Positions 8,028 to 17,119 of a stretch of 64,000 nt of DNA are shown here, in pieces. A program made the position numbers and the translations under genes. Location: assembly GCA_963769045.1 (NCBI GenBank), contig CAVYKK010000005.1, forward strand, positions 1 to 64,000, read 5' to 3'. Numbering within the stretch: the first letter of the stretch is position 1; the number at the start of each line of letters is the position of its first letter. The stretch comes from Methanocella_A sp963769045. Lineage in GTDB: Archaea > Halobacteriota > Methanocellia > Methanocellales > Methanocellaceae. The notes under the pieces are model-generated. The model saw nothing but the letters and a program-made list of their open reading frames with translations. It had not been told where the DNA came from and did no database searches.

Positions 8028-9255
8028 AATACGCCCCCGCAGGCTCGACGGTGCGACGTTCGATTTCCTCTCCTTCATGCATCACTATCACGTGCGTGGC
8101 ACAGGAGATGCACGGGTCGTAGGACCGCATCACCCACTGGGCCCACTTGTGGTGGAAACCTTCGGTGGCCCTGCCGATCACCGGTATGTTCCACATGGTT
8201 GCCGGCATCGCCCTGTACCAGGTGATGTGACCGTCCTTCACCCTGACCATGTGCACGTTCGTGCCCCGCGGCGCCTCATTCACGCCTATGCCGAGCTTGC
8301 CTGAACCTCTGGTCACCGGCGCATTAATCGTCCGGGCTTTTGTGTCCAGCTCATCCAGTATCTGCACGGCGCGGTCCAGCCGCAGGGAGATTTCAACTAG
8401 CCTGGCCCGGTCCAGTGCCATCGTGCCCATGTCTTTGAGCTTCCCGTACTTCCGAAGCCGGGCAACAGGCCCGACCTCCACCGGGCTCCCGTTGAGCATG
8501 GGGATCATGGTGCAAGCTTCGACTCCGACCCCCTCGCCATAGTAGTTCAGCGGCAACATTTCGGAATAGCCGGGCAGGTAGTCGCGTGTAAACACACCGG
8601 AGCGTCCGTAGATCAGGTCCGTTGCCATCATGGGGAGGTCATGTGTCCCCAGGCCGGGCGGGACGTCAGCCTGGTCGTACGCGTACTCCATGAACGTGCG
8701 CTGTTCCTCCCAGATCTTCCCGAATTCTGCCAGCTCTTCCAGCAGCTTCCTTCGTGCCGCCTCACTGATATTCCGCGCCATGCCGCCGATCCGGATGTAC
8801 GGCGAATGAATGGCCTCGCCCCCCACCACGTCACAGATGTGTTGCCCGATCCTCCGGAGCTTCTGGATGCGTGTGATTGCGCCGGTCTGCTCGGCCGGGT
8901 CTTTGACGAAGTCCGGCAGGACCAGTATCTGCTGGAGCGGGTGATCGTGCAGGTGATTGCCGATATTACACAGCTCGCGCAACTCAAGCCCCGTCTGCGG
9001 CGGGGATACGCCGAGCGAGTGTTCGATGGCCTCGGACGAGGCGGTCGCATGGGTCGGCGGGCACAGGCCGCAGAAACGGCTGGTCGCCACCGGGGCAAAC
9101 TCCATAGCCCTGCCTACAAGGAATTTTTCGAAGCCCCGCACCAGCACGAGACTCATGAAAAACCCTTTAGTCACAATGCCCCCGTCGTCTACCTCTAATA
9201 CGAATTTCCCGTGGCCCTCGTTTCGCGTAGTTGGCGCTATCGTTATAGTGCCCAA
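8020..9255 (-). CDS. frhA: F420-reducing hydrogenase alpha subunit FrhA (set 1)
   Basis: This 411-residue large subunit carries the [NiFe] ligands: RFCGLCPPTH near residue 58 and DPCISCATH near the C-terminus. A 23-residue tail follows the last His, as expected of a precursor cut by a maturation endopeptidase. TTG 9255 is the most likely start: GGTGATC, matching the 16S 3' end, lies 3 bases upstream, and the protein then begins MGTITIAPTTRNEGHGK as in the family. No frhD protease gene lies in this operon; the one at 62459-62980 may act in trans. Confidence 0.9.
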   Translation of the reverse strand: MGTITIAPTTRNEGHGKFVLEVDDGGIVTKGFFMSLVLVRGFEKFLVGRAMEFAPVATSRFCGLCPPTHATASSEAIEHSLGVSPPQTGLELRELCNIGNHLHDHPLQQILVLPDFVKDPAEQTGAITRIQKLRRIGQHICDVVGGEAIHSPYIRIGGMARNISEAARRKLLEELAEFGKIWEEQRTFMEYAYDQADVPPGLGTHDLPMMATDLIYGRSGVFTRDYLPGYSEMLPLNYYGEGVGVEACTMIPMLNGSPVEVGPVARLRKYGKLKDMGTMALDRARLVEISLRLDRAVQILDELDTKARTINAPVTRGSGKLGIGVNEAPRGTNVHMVRVKDGHITWYRAMPATMWNIPVIGRATEGFHHKWAQWVMRSYDPCISCATHVIVMHEGEEIERRTVEPAGAYYG

Positions 9256-9439
9256 AATGATCACCCATGAGAGTTTTACGCGCGAATTGAAAACAGTGAT
9301 CAATGGAATTGCAGCAAAATTGCTTTAATCTGCGCGGCAGCGAGTGTAATAAAAGGGTGGCCGGAGGCCACCGCCCGTTATGATACCGTCACGGCTATCA
9401 CTATCGATCTGCAGGCAACTTGTCTGCACCCTGGCAGGC

Positions 9440-10018
9440 TCAAGTCACTTTCACTGACTTGCTGAAGCTGCCGATGTTCGTGCTGCCCGTCTTCACGTTC
9501 ACGTCCAGGTTATAGGTCCCGGCGGTCGAAACCCCCTTGTACTCCGATGGGATGTCTACCGTGAACTCGACGCGCTTGGTCTCGCCCGGCTGGATGTTCA
9601 GGTTGTTGAACGTGTAGTCTTTGCTTCCCACGGCAGTCGAGCCGATGACCGGGAGCTGGGCTTTGGCCGATACGCTGGCCGTGATGTCGTTGATGGGCGC
9701 GTTGCCGGTGTTCTGGATGGTAATGAAGCCGGTCGCCCGTTCGCCGCGCTTGAACGTATCCTTGTCCGTGCCGTAGTTAACTATTTTCGCTGACGTCGCA
9801 GTAGCGCCTGGCGTCGGCGTCGACACATTCCTTGTCTCCACCGATATTCCCGGCGCAGCGGTCGGCGATGCACCGGGCACGTACGCGGTCGGGCCGACTG
9901 TTACCGACGGGACCGGCTGGGCCAGCGCTGCAGACGCCCACAAGCAGGCCGCTATGGCGAGGATCGCCATGGCTCCAATCGTAATAAGACTAAAGTTCTT
10001 CAGTTTCACAACTCTCAC
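9440..10018 (-). CDS. Secreted CARDB-like beta-sandwich protein
   Basis: This 192-residue protein has a signal peptide (about residues 1-33, ending ASAALA), a Pro/Thr/Ser-rich linker with TPTPGATAT, and a beta-rich domain (about 78-192). That domain carries FITIQNTGNAPI and IQPGETKRVEFTVDIP, typical of CARDB/Ig-like extracellular modules. It is probably released or loosely attached to the cell surface. The next gene (10118-10660) is a clear paralogue sharing GTDK, LNI-PG-T and ISTAG/VSTAG signatures. Its function is unknown. Confidence 0.75.
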   Translation of the reverse strand: MRVVKLKNFSLITIGAMAILAIAACLWASAALAQPVPSVTVGPTAYVPGASPTAAPGISVETRNVSTPTPGATATSAKIVNYGTDKDTFKRGERATGFITIQNTGNAPINDITASVSAKAQLPVIGSTAVGSKDYTFNNLNIQPGETKRVEFTVDIPSEYKGVSTAGTYNLDVNVKTGSTNIGSFSKSVKVT

Positions 10019-10117
10019 CGTATCAAGGTTTTATCCTGCAGTGATTATTTTAATCCGCATTTACAGCATATCAGGCATAACAAGGCAATAATCAGGGCTT
10101 AAATAGAAAAATGACAG

Positions 10118-10660
10118 CTATACTACCTTGATATCTTTAGAATAGCTACCGACGGGTTTCCCTGCGAGAAAAGCGGTCACGTCGAACCTGTAGTCGCCTG
10201 CCGTGGAAATCCCGCTGTACTCGGCCGGTATATTCTGGACGAACTGCACTTTTTCAGTCTTGCCGGGCCTGATATTAAGGCCGGTCATGTTATAATTGTA
10301 GGCGATGCTATAGTCGCCGATTATGGGGACATGACGGTGGATAACGAGAGTGAAGTCCATCCGGTCGATTGTCGGTTCTCCAGTGTTATGGACATAGACC
10401 CATCCGGTCGCATTTTCGTTCCTCGCATAAGTGCCTTTGTCCGTGCCCCAATCGGACAGTTCTGCGCTATAGGCCGGAACCGGGGTTGGCGAGGGTGTCA
10501 CCACGGGCGTGGCTGTCCCGGAGGGCAGGCCCGTCGGCGTGGCAACGGGGGTGGGCGTCGGAGATACTCCGGTGTTGCAGCAAATACACCCCGAGGCGAA
10601 CATCGTTATCGCAATCAGCATGCAGGCTGCTGCTGGCAGCAATACTTTTCTTACATTCAC
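10118..10660 (-). CDS. Lipoprotein paralogue with CARDB-like domain
   Basis: This 180-residue protein starts at GTG 10660, 2 bases after the thrB stop and with GGAGA upstream. The signal peptide ends in a lipobox-like FASGC, so it is probably a lipoprotein. A Pro/Thr linker (SPTPTPVATPTG) leads to a C-terminal beta-sandwich domain like that of the neighbour at 9440. It may be cotranscribed with thrB, but no metabolic link is evident. Confidence 0.72.
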   Translation of the reverse strand: MNVRKVLLPAAACMLIAITMFASGCICCNTGVSPTPTPVATPTGLPSGTATPVVTPSPTPVPAYSAELSDWGTDKGTYARNENATGWVYVHNTGEPTIDRMDFTLVIHRHVPIIGDYSIAYNYNMTGLNIRPGKTEKVQFVQNIPAEYSGISTAGDYRFDVTAFLAGKPVGSYSKDIKVV

Positions 10661-10662
10661 GA

Positions 10663-11556
10663 TCAGTCTCTCCTGGTGACCCTGACTCCTTTGCCGATGC
10701 CGGTGATGAACGACTCCGCGTCCACACCAGCGGCGCCGAAACTACCCCGCATGGCCGCTGCGATGTCGAAAGACTTCTCTTCAGGGCACAGCGCTATCAT
10801 CGTCGGCCCGGAGCCGCTGATCGCAACGCCGTAGGCGCCTGCATTCATCGCCGCATCCCTTACCGCGTCATAGCCCTTGATAAGGGGCGACCGGTAGCGC
10901 TCGTTGAACGTGTCCGTGAGCGAGCGCCCGATGAGGGCCGGGTCTTTCTTGATCACGCCGGCCATGAGCATCGACGCCTTGCCGACGTTCTGCACCATCT
11001 CGCGGACGGGCACCTGCTGCGGGAGAATAGCGCGAGCGTCCCGGGTGCTGACCACGATCTCCGGCAATATGGCGACCACGCTCATCGTCGGCATCTGCAC
11101 GTGCTCTACGTGCTTATCGCATACTACTGCAAGGTCGCCCATGATGCAGGGAGCGACATTGTCGGCATGCATGATTCCGGCGGCCGCCACCTCTCCCTTC
11201 GCGGCGATCCAGACCAGCTCCTCTTTCGAGTATCCCAGCGAGAACAGCTCGTTGATTGCCACCGCGGTGCCGGCCGCAGGCGCGGCGCTGCTGCCCAGGC
11301 CGCTGCCGGGACGGATGCCGCTGCGGATGGTGATCCTGACCTTGCGGTCCATCGCCAGTGCGACCAGTCCTGCGGTATTTTTCTCCGGCTCGACGGGAAT
11401 GTCTTCTGAGCCGCGCCCGCGGACGATGATCGATATCTCGTCGGCCTTCTCCACCTCGATGATATCCGAGGGGCTGTCGAGCGAGAGTCCGAGGACGTCG
11501 AATCCCGCGCCCAGGTTGGCCGATGACGCCGACGCCTTCACCGTGATGGAATCCAT
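10663..11556 (-). CDS. thrB: Homoserine kinase
   Basis: This 297-residue GHMP kinase phosphorylates homoserine in threonine synthesis. The ATP-binding loop GIRPGSGLGSSAA is at about residues 80-92, the N-terminal ASSANLGAGFDVLG matches homoserine kinases, and AISGSGPTMIAL is the third GHMP motif. It lies 19 bases downstream of apgM in the same direction. Confidence 0.93.
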   Translation of the reverse strand: MDSITVKASASSANLGAGFDVLGLSLDSPSDIIEVEKADEISIIVRGRGSEDIPVEPEKNTAGLVALAMDRKVRITIRSGIRPGSGLGSSAAPAAGTAVAINELFSLGYSKEELVWIAAKGEVAAAGIMHADNVAPCIMGDLAVVCDKHVEHVQMPTMSVVAILPEIVVSTRDARAILPQQVPVREMVQNVGKASMLMAGVIKKDPALIGRSLTDTFNERYRSPLIKGYDAVRDAAMNAGAYGVAISGSGPTMIALCPEEKSFDIAAAMRGSFGAAGVDAESFITGIGKGVRVTRRD

Positions 11557-11575
11557 GTCGATGCACCTGTACGGT

Positions 11576-12757
11576 TCAGCCTTTGATGAACGTGGTCATC
11601 AGATCGTGTCCGTGCCGGACAAACTGCCCGTCGGCCATAGACGCCTCATCGTACCGCTTATTGTTCTTATTATTATATCTGGAATCATATATAATATACG
11701 GTACCGCATCATACGCATGCGTCTTAGTCGACAGCGGCGTCGGGTGGTCGGGCAGGACCATCAGCCGGAAGTCCCCGAGTTTCGTCAGCCCGTCAAACAG
11801 GGGCTTTATGAGCTTCGAATCCAGGTCCTCGATGGCCTGCATCTTTTCCTGCAGCTTGCCCCCGTGGCCCGCCTCGTCAGGCGCCTCCACGTGGACAAAG
11901 ACGAAGTCGCTGCGTTCCAGCGCTTTAAGCGCGTAGCGGGCTTTGGCGCCATAGTCCGTGTCCAGGTAGCCGGTGGCGCCGGGCACGTCGATAACCTCGA
12001 GGCCCGCGAAGACCCCGAGCCCTTTGATCAGGTCCACGGCAGATATGACTGCTCCGCTGATCCCGTACTTTTCCCTGAACGTGGGCATGGACGGAGTGCG
12101 CCCCTGGCCCCATGGCCAGATCGAGTTGGCCGGCCGTTTGCCGGCAGCCATGCGCTTCCTGTTCACCGGGTGATCCGGCAGCAGCTCACGCGAAGCTTTT
12201 ATCAGATCGATGATCAGGTCGCTTCCCTCTCCCTTCGGAAGGTGGTCCTTCACCGGCTGGCCGACGACATCGTGGGGCGGGGTGCAAGCGATGTTTTCGG
12301 GACAGCGGTTGATCACAAGCAGGTGGCGGTAGCTGATGCCGGGATAGAACCGTAACCCTTCCCGGCTGAGACGGGCGTCCAGGAAGCGGATTAGCTCTCC
12401 TGCCTCTTCAGAGGTAATATGGCCTGCGCTGTAATCCACGATCGCGTCATCGGTCGTGATCAGGTTGCAGCGGAACGCCACGTCATCCGGCCTGAGCTTT
12501 ACGCCCATGCTGGCGGCTTCCAGCGGGCCCCTGCCCGTATAATACAGCTCCGGGTCGTAACCCATGACCGACAGGTTTGCCACATCGCTTCCCGCGGGAA
12601 GGTGCCGCACCGTGGTCTGCGCAAGACCGTAACGCACAGCCCTGTCTGCAAGGAAATCCATACAGGGCTTTTTTGCGGCAGCCAGCGGCGTCCGGCCGGA
12701 AAGCGCTTCGATGGGATAGTCGGCCATCCCGTCGCCAAGAACAACAACGTACTTCAT
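11576..12757 (-). CDS. apgM: Cofactor-independent phosphoglycerate mutase, archaeal type
   Basis: This 393-residue alkaline-phosphatase-superfamily enzyme has the metal motifs VVLGDGMADYP at the N-terminus, HLPAGSDVANLSVMGYDP with the catalytic Ser, and HVEAPDEAGHGG and LPDHPTP near the C-terminus. It would interconvert 2- and 3-phosphoglycerate. A related family is catalogued as a proposed homoserine kinase, but a true GHMP thrB lies next door, which favours the mutase role. A TATA-like AAATATATTTC lies upstream at about 12797-12807. Confidence 0.88.
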   Translation of the reverse strand: MKYVVVLGDGMADYPIEALSGRTPLAAAKKPCMDFLADRAVRYGLAQTTVRHLPAGSDVANLSVMGYDPELYYTGRGPLEAASMGVKLRPDDVAFRCNLITTDDAIVDYSAGHITSEEAGELIRFLDARLSREGLRFYPGISYRHLLVINRCPENIACTPPHDVVGQPVKDHLPKGEGSDLIIDLIKASRELLPDHPVNRKRMAAGKRPANSIWPWGQGRTPSMPTFREKYGISGAVISAVDLIKGLGVFAGLEVIDVPGATGYLDTDYGAKARYALKALERSDFVFVHVEAPDEAGHGGKLQEKMQAIEDLDSKLIKPLFDGLTKLGDFRLMVLPDHPTPLSTKTHAYDAVPYIIYDSRYNNKNNKRYDEASMADGQFVRHGHDLMTTFIKG

Positions 12758-13558
12758 AATTTACAGGTCCGTCTACACTCTTAGCAGGCTGTATAGAAAT
12801 ATATTTAGTGGTAACGGACGATTGTCCGTCAGGCAATTTTCTGTCTGTCATCCATCGCAGAACAAGATAGTATGTCATGGAGGAAACGCGAGGCAGGTAT
12901 GAGGGCTATCTACGTGGTTTTGTTTATCATTTAATTCTGCTGGCAATGGCTGTCCCGGACGTTTCGGCGCGTGTGTGGCCACATATACAGATCTACCCGC
13001 CGCAGTTGCGTCTCCAGTCCCGGGGTTCATAGCAGCGTTATCGTTTGTGGGCCTGGGGGTGCATGTCTTATCATTGCTATAAAAACGGCATTCCGGCGAT
13101 AATTTCGCAATATTTATGATAAACCGGTCCTCTGGCGCCTGACGTACGATAAACCTTTTTAACGGGATTATACATATTATAAATTGTATAGCAAGCCGTA
13201 GCCGGGAATAAATTAGTCAATTGTCGTATTTCCGGATAATACGCCACTCACGGCCGCCGGTATGCATACCGGCCCCGAAGCAAGGGATAACAAGACTGCC
13301 GGATTTCGGCTTATGGTATGGTAGGATAATACAAAACCATGCTTTACATGCGCAATTTAAGTAGGTGTTAGACCAAAAAACTTTTATTAAGGTAATGACT
13401 AATGTAAGTCCAATAATCCACAAGATATGGATTAATTATCTTGCGATGTCAAGTACGTCATATGTCGAAGATACGGCATATGGGCTGATAAAACAAGAAC
13501 GTTTTATCAAGGCGTGATATCTGCAGCGATATGATACACAACCATGGGAGGTTGAAGA
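12758..13558. promoter_or_regulatory. 800-bp divergent intergenic region with palindromes
   Basis: No convincing gene is present. Three symmetric sites stand out. ACGGAC-GATT-GTCCGT lies at 12814-12829. The perfect 18-nt palindrome GCCGGTATGCATACCGGC lies at 13256-13273. GATAAAAC-N6-GTTTTATC lies at 13487-13508, 51 bases before the surface-protein ATG. AT-rich stretches near 13170-13190 (ATACATATTATAAATTGTA) and 13370-13440 could hold promoters. Long palindrome-rich leaders are plausible for a highly expressed surface-layer gene. Confidence 0.5.
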
Positions 13559-15460
13559 ATGAAGAACACTACTAAGGCAGTGCTTATGGCATTGGTAATA
13601 TTGTGTATATTAGCAATCGCCACGGCTACTGCAATAAGGCCCATTTATTTAGTAAAGTACCCGGCCATGGCAGAAAACTATGAGTACACTGGCGGTGTAT
13701 CGGGCAGGGTAACTACTTCAAACCAGACTGTTGGCCTTTCCGACGCGTTTGTCGCGATCGTTAACGCAAGCAATCTGACTGAGATGTACGACCATGTCCA
13801 GACGGACTCGCAGGGTAACTACCAGTTCACGGCCGTCAACAACACCTGGAACGGAAGTGCCTATGAGCTTAGGTACCAGATCTACGTAAACCACTCGTTG
13901 TTCGGTGAAGGCTACTCTAACTCGTTACTGGTGCAGCCGAACGCAACTGCGACCAACAACGTCATCATCAACCCGTTGCCCGCTCACATCAAGATCTATG
14001 TCGAGAGGAACAACGTCATCGCTGATGGATCCGACACCGTGAAGGTCTATGCATACGTCACGGACGCCCTGAACAACCCGGTTTCGAACGGCTACAAGAT
14101 CAACTTCAGCATCAACTCGGTTGCAGGCTACAACGCATACAACACGTCCATGTACGCCCCGCTGAGCGCTAACGGTTCGCTCGATACGTATGGCGCGCAC
14201 CAGAATATTGTGGTCAACACGCTGGGCGGCTATGCTAACACCACCTTCGGCTGGGTGCCTGAGGGCAATGCTGGCAACAACTCGACCATCCGCGCAGCAT
14301 TCGAGAGCAACTGGAACATCAACGACACGACAAAGATCTTCTTCCAGCCGACCGTCGTCTCATGGTTCGGCAGTGTCATGGACTCCTATGGTAAGCCATA
14401 CGGCGGAGTAAAGGTCACACTGCACGTCATGAGCGGTAACACGGAAGTCTACAATATGAGCGTAACTGCTCTGCCGGATCAGCCGTACCCGGGCTCCTAT
14501 GTGTTCGACAACATCATCCTGTGGGAGAACGTAACCCACGCATATGCAACCGCACAGGCGACAATCCAGGATGGCGTTATCATCATCGGCGCCTCTAACA
14601 ACTACTCGCTGAACAAGTCGAGGACCTCCTCGGGTTTCATCGTGCTGCATGTACCACTGCCGGACGCGATCAAGGTAACCCCGAACCCGGACACAATCCT
14701 GGTCGGCGGCGACACCTCGATCATTACCGCACAGCTGTACCTGAACGGCGCTCCATACAAGAGGTCTGGAGTGACGATCAACTTCTTCGGCGACAATGAC
14801 ACCCTTGCCTATCTGCCTGCAGTCAAGACCAACCTGTCTGACGCAAACGGTGCGGCAACGATCCTGCTGACCTCCAACATGACTAAGGGCGACGTACATG
14901 TTACGGCGTTTGCCCAGGTCACTGTAGTCAGCAACCTGAGCGACACCTGCACTGTGCATGTTGTCGGCTGGGGTACGATCTCGGGCATGGTTACCGACAA
15001 GAACAAGAACGGTATTCCAAGCGCGACCGTCAAACTCTGGAAGACAATAGCTAACGACTCTGGCGTATACAACACTGAGCTGTACTCGTCGCCAGAGAAC
15101 CCGCAGCAGACGGTAAGCAGGCCTGAAGTCGCGGCCATCGGTACCTACACGTACTACAGAATACCCTCGGCAATCTACAACGTAACTGCCGAGAAGGCTG
15201 ACGCCGCTGGCACCAACCACCTGTGGTTCGCCATCGTCAACCTGACCGTCGGTACCGCAACCAACAACGTCGCTATCCCGGACTTAGTCATATCGGCACC
15301 GCCGACGGCTACGCCCACGGTGACTGCGACCGCAACCCCGACCACGGCTCCAACCCAGGCTCCATCGCCAACTCCAACCCCGGCTCCGGGCTTTGAGATG
15401 GTGTTCGCACTGGCAGGGCTGCTCGGTGTAGCTTACCTCATCGCGAGGAAAGACAACTAA
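13559..15460 (+). CDS. PGF-CTERM-like anchored surface protein with Ig-like domains
   Basis: This 633-residue protein has a signal peptide (1 to about 25) and carboxypeptidase-regulatory-like modules (about 45-115, 275-345 and 475-560). These alternate with bacterial Ig-like domains (about 140-260, from IKIYVERNN; and 385-470). A Thr/Pro-rich stalk is followed by PGFEMVFALAGLLG, a hydrophobic helix and ARKDN, the layout of PGF-CTERM signals processed by archaeosortase. Many NxS/T sites suggest glycosylation. GGGAGGTTG at 13546-13554 is a strong ribosome-binding site. It is likely an adhesin or S-layer component. Confidence 0.82.
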   Translation: MKNTTKAVLMALVILCILAIATATAIRPIYLVKYPAMAENYEYTGGVSGRVTTSNQTVGLSDAFVAIVNASNLTEMYDHVQTDSQGNYQFTAVNNTWNGSAYELRYQIYVNHSLFGEGYSNSLLVQPNATATNNVIINPLPAHIKIYVERNNVIADGSDTVKVYAYVTDALNNPVSNGYKINFSINSVAGYNAYNTSMYAPLSANGSLDTYGAHQNIVVNTLGGYANTTFGWVPEGNAGNNSTIRAAFESNWNINDTTKIFFQPTVVSWFGSVMDSYGKPYGGVKVTLHVMSGNTEVYNMSVTALPDQPYPGSYVFDNIILWENVTHAYATAQATIQDGVIIIGASNNYSLNKSRTSSGFIVLHVPLPDAIKVTPNPDTILVGGDTSIITAQLYLNGAPYKRSGVTINFFGDNDTLAYLPAVKTNLSDANGAATILLTSNMTKGDVHVTAFAQVTVVSNLSDTCTVHVVGWGTISGMVTDKNKNGIPSATVKLWKTIANDSGVYNTELYSSPENPQQTVSRPEVAAIGTYTYYRIPSAIYNVTAEKADAAGTNHLWFAIVNLTVGTATNNVAIPDLVISAPPTATPTVTATATPTTAPTQAPSPTPTPAPGFEMVFALAGLLGVAYLIARKDN

Positions 15461-15472
15461 ATATAAAGAACG

Positions 15473-15511
15473 TTAAGGGGATTCAACAATCCCCTTAATC
15501 TTTTATTTTTA
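15473..15511 (+). terminator. Hairpin terminator after surface protein
   Basis: TTAAGGGGATT (15473-15483), loop CAAC and AATCCCCTTAA (15488-15498) form a perfect 11-bp stem. The T-rich stretch TCTTTTATTTTTA follows. It lies 12 bases after the surface-protein stop and just before the next gene. Confidence 0.85.
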
Positions 15512-15520
15512 GTGATAAAA

Positions 15521-17011
15521 ATGTTAAAAACTATATTGAGACCTGTTTTAATCTTAATTATCATTCTCTTCATCATAGCGCTATTACCCGTATCGATTGC
15601 TGAGCAGTACGGTACCATTCATGGCCGTGCGCTGGACAAAAACGGGAACGGGATTGCAGGCGTCAGCCTGAAACTCCAGAATGGCGACTATAAAACTATC
15701 GATAGTACTACAACCGATTCTGACGGTTCTTACTCTTTCGACCAGGTGCCTGTACCTAATGGCAACGACATCTTCCGGATCCTTGCCTCCTTCGACGCCG
15801 ATGGCCAAAACTTGCAAAGCGGAACTGCGTTTTTCAACGTCATGGCATTACGCATCACCAGCCAGGACGTTCTCTACAATAGCTATCCTTCTTCTGGCAT
15901 CGGCTGCCTGTACGGCGTCGTGACCAACGACATGAACTATATACTCCCCGTGCCGGCGACCGTCTACCTTGATAACGGTATGTTTCTCCAGTATGCCGGA
16001 GGCCGTTATGATACGTGGTCATTCGAAAAGCTCCCTCAGGGGAAGTACGTTGTCTGGGCCGAGACTAACGTCGGTAACGAGACCTACACGTCCAATCGGT
16101 TAAATGTGACTGTGGTGGCTGACGATCGGGGATACACACTACTCTATTTGCCTACCTATTCCGCGGGCTCCAATAAGATCGCCTATCATAACCAGCCCGG
16201 GCAGATGAAAAACGTCGTCCACGGGGCTGTCCTGCAGAAGAACGGGCTTCCGTATGCCGGTGCAAAGGTCGACCTGTACCAGGTATCCGGCAGTTCGCAG
16301 CAATACATCGCTTCAGCCACGGCTAACCAGACCGGGCAATTTGTTTTCGATAACGTCGACGTCAGCACAGTCTCGGAAAAGTACCTGGTCCGGGTTACCT
16401 ATGAAATGTATGGGGCTTCCCACACACAGGACTCCGAACTGTTCACGGTATACTATGCGAACACTCTCGGCGTGCCCCATGACATCAACGTACCCGTCGG
16501 CCTGGATTTCCTTAACAGTGGCAGCGTAACGGTCCAGTCGGTGCCGTCTGGCGCCGCGATTAGAATCGATGGCACGGACATAAGCCAGACGACGCCCTAT
16601 GACGTGACCGGCCTGCTGGCAGGGTCGCATAACATCGGCCTGTCATTGGACGGCTACTACAACGACAACTTCACGGTCCGGGTCCAGACGGATTCGGTCA
16701 CGACTGTTAACCGGACGCTGAAAGTCAGCACCGGCAGTACGTACCTGAATGTCGTGCCCGGAGGCGCTCTTGTTTATATCGACGGCGAATACGCGGGCAC
16801 CAGCCCGGTGAGCCTGTCGAAATTCCCGGCAGGCCAGCATTCATATATCGTAGCCTGTGACGGATACCGGAACGAGAGCGGCATATTCGAGATCGTCCCC
16901 GGCGAAGCGATCACTAAAGAGATCGATATGGTGGCCACACCGGGCTTAAGCCTGGCCTTTATAGGCTACCTGATTAGCAGTTTCATACACCAGATATTCA
17001 GCCTGTTCTGA
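15521..17011 (+). CDS. Secreted PEGA-domain surface protein
   Basis: This protein of about 496 residues starts with a hydrophobic signal or anchor helix (LRPVLILIIILFIIALLP). Carboxypeptidase-regulatory-like repeats follow (GTIHGRALDKNGNGIAG near residue 30; VVHGAVLQKNGLPYAG near 230). Two tandem PEGA domains lie at about 345-410 and 415-480, with VQSVPSGAAIRIDG and LNVVPGGALVYIDG. A hydrophobic C-terminal segment could anchor it. ATG 15521 is preferred; GTG 15512 is possible, but its GTGAT looks more like part of a Shine-Dalgarno site. It is a cell-surface partner of the preceding gene by position and domain type. Confidence 0.78.
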   Translation: MLKTILRPVLILIIILFIIALLPVSIAEQYGTIHGRALDKNGNGIAGVSLKLQNGDYKTIDSTTTDSDGSYSFDQVPVPNGNDIFRILASFDADGQNLQSGTAFFNVMALRITSQDVLYNSYPSSGIGCLYGVVTNDMNYILPVPATVYLDNGMFLQYAGGRYDTWSFEKLPQGKYVVWAETNVGNETYTSNRLNVTVVADDRGYTLLYLPTYSAGSNKIAYHNQPGQMKNVVHGAVLQKNGLPYAGAKVDLYQVSGSSQQYIASATANQTGQFVFDNVDVSTVSEKYLVRVTYEMYGASHTQDSELFTVYYANTLGVPHDINVPVGLDFLNSGSVTVQSVPSGAAIRIDGTDISQTTPYDVTGLLAGSHNIGLSLDGYYNDNFTVRVQTDSVTTVNRTLKVSTGSTYLNVVPGGALVYIDGEYAGTSPVSLSKFPAGQHSYIVACDGYRNESGIFEIVPGEAITKEIDMVATPGLSLAFIGYLISSFIHQIFSLF

Positions 17012-17012
17012 G

Positions 17013-17076
17013 GCTGCCGTTTTCAAAAGCTGTCGCTTTAGAAAGCTGCCGTTTTCAAAAGCTGTCGCTTTAGAAA
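17013..17076. repeat. Perfect 32-bp tandem duplication upstream of rtcA
   Basis: Two identical 32-base units lie head to tail at 17013-17044 and 17045-17076. Each contains the near-palindromes TTTTCAAAA and CTTTAGAAAG. The duplication sits between the PEGA protein stop and the rtcA promoter, so it could serve as a terminator pair or an operator pair. Confidence 0.9.
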
Positions 17077-17087
17077 GCGTGCGCTAA

Positions 17088-17119
17088 TTATTAAATATTT
17101 ACAATTCTATTATCTGCTA
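17088..17119 (+). promoter_or_regulatory. rtcA promoter (TATA box, leaderless transcript)
   Basis: TTAAATATTT at 17091-17100 is centred about 24 bases before the rtcA ATG. No Shine-Dalgarno sequence is present, which fits a leaderless archaeal transcript starting at or next to the ATG. Confidence 0.55.

Noticed and set aside
12877..13032. Short + strand frame of about 51 codons
   Set aside because: No ribosome-binding site, no conserved motif, and composition like the surrounding non-coding spacer.
13217..13423. 68-codon minus-strand frame upstream of the surface protein
   Set aside because: It crosses a perfect palindrome, has no ribosome-binding site and is not protein-like beyond a short hydrophobic run.
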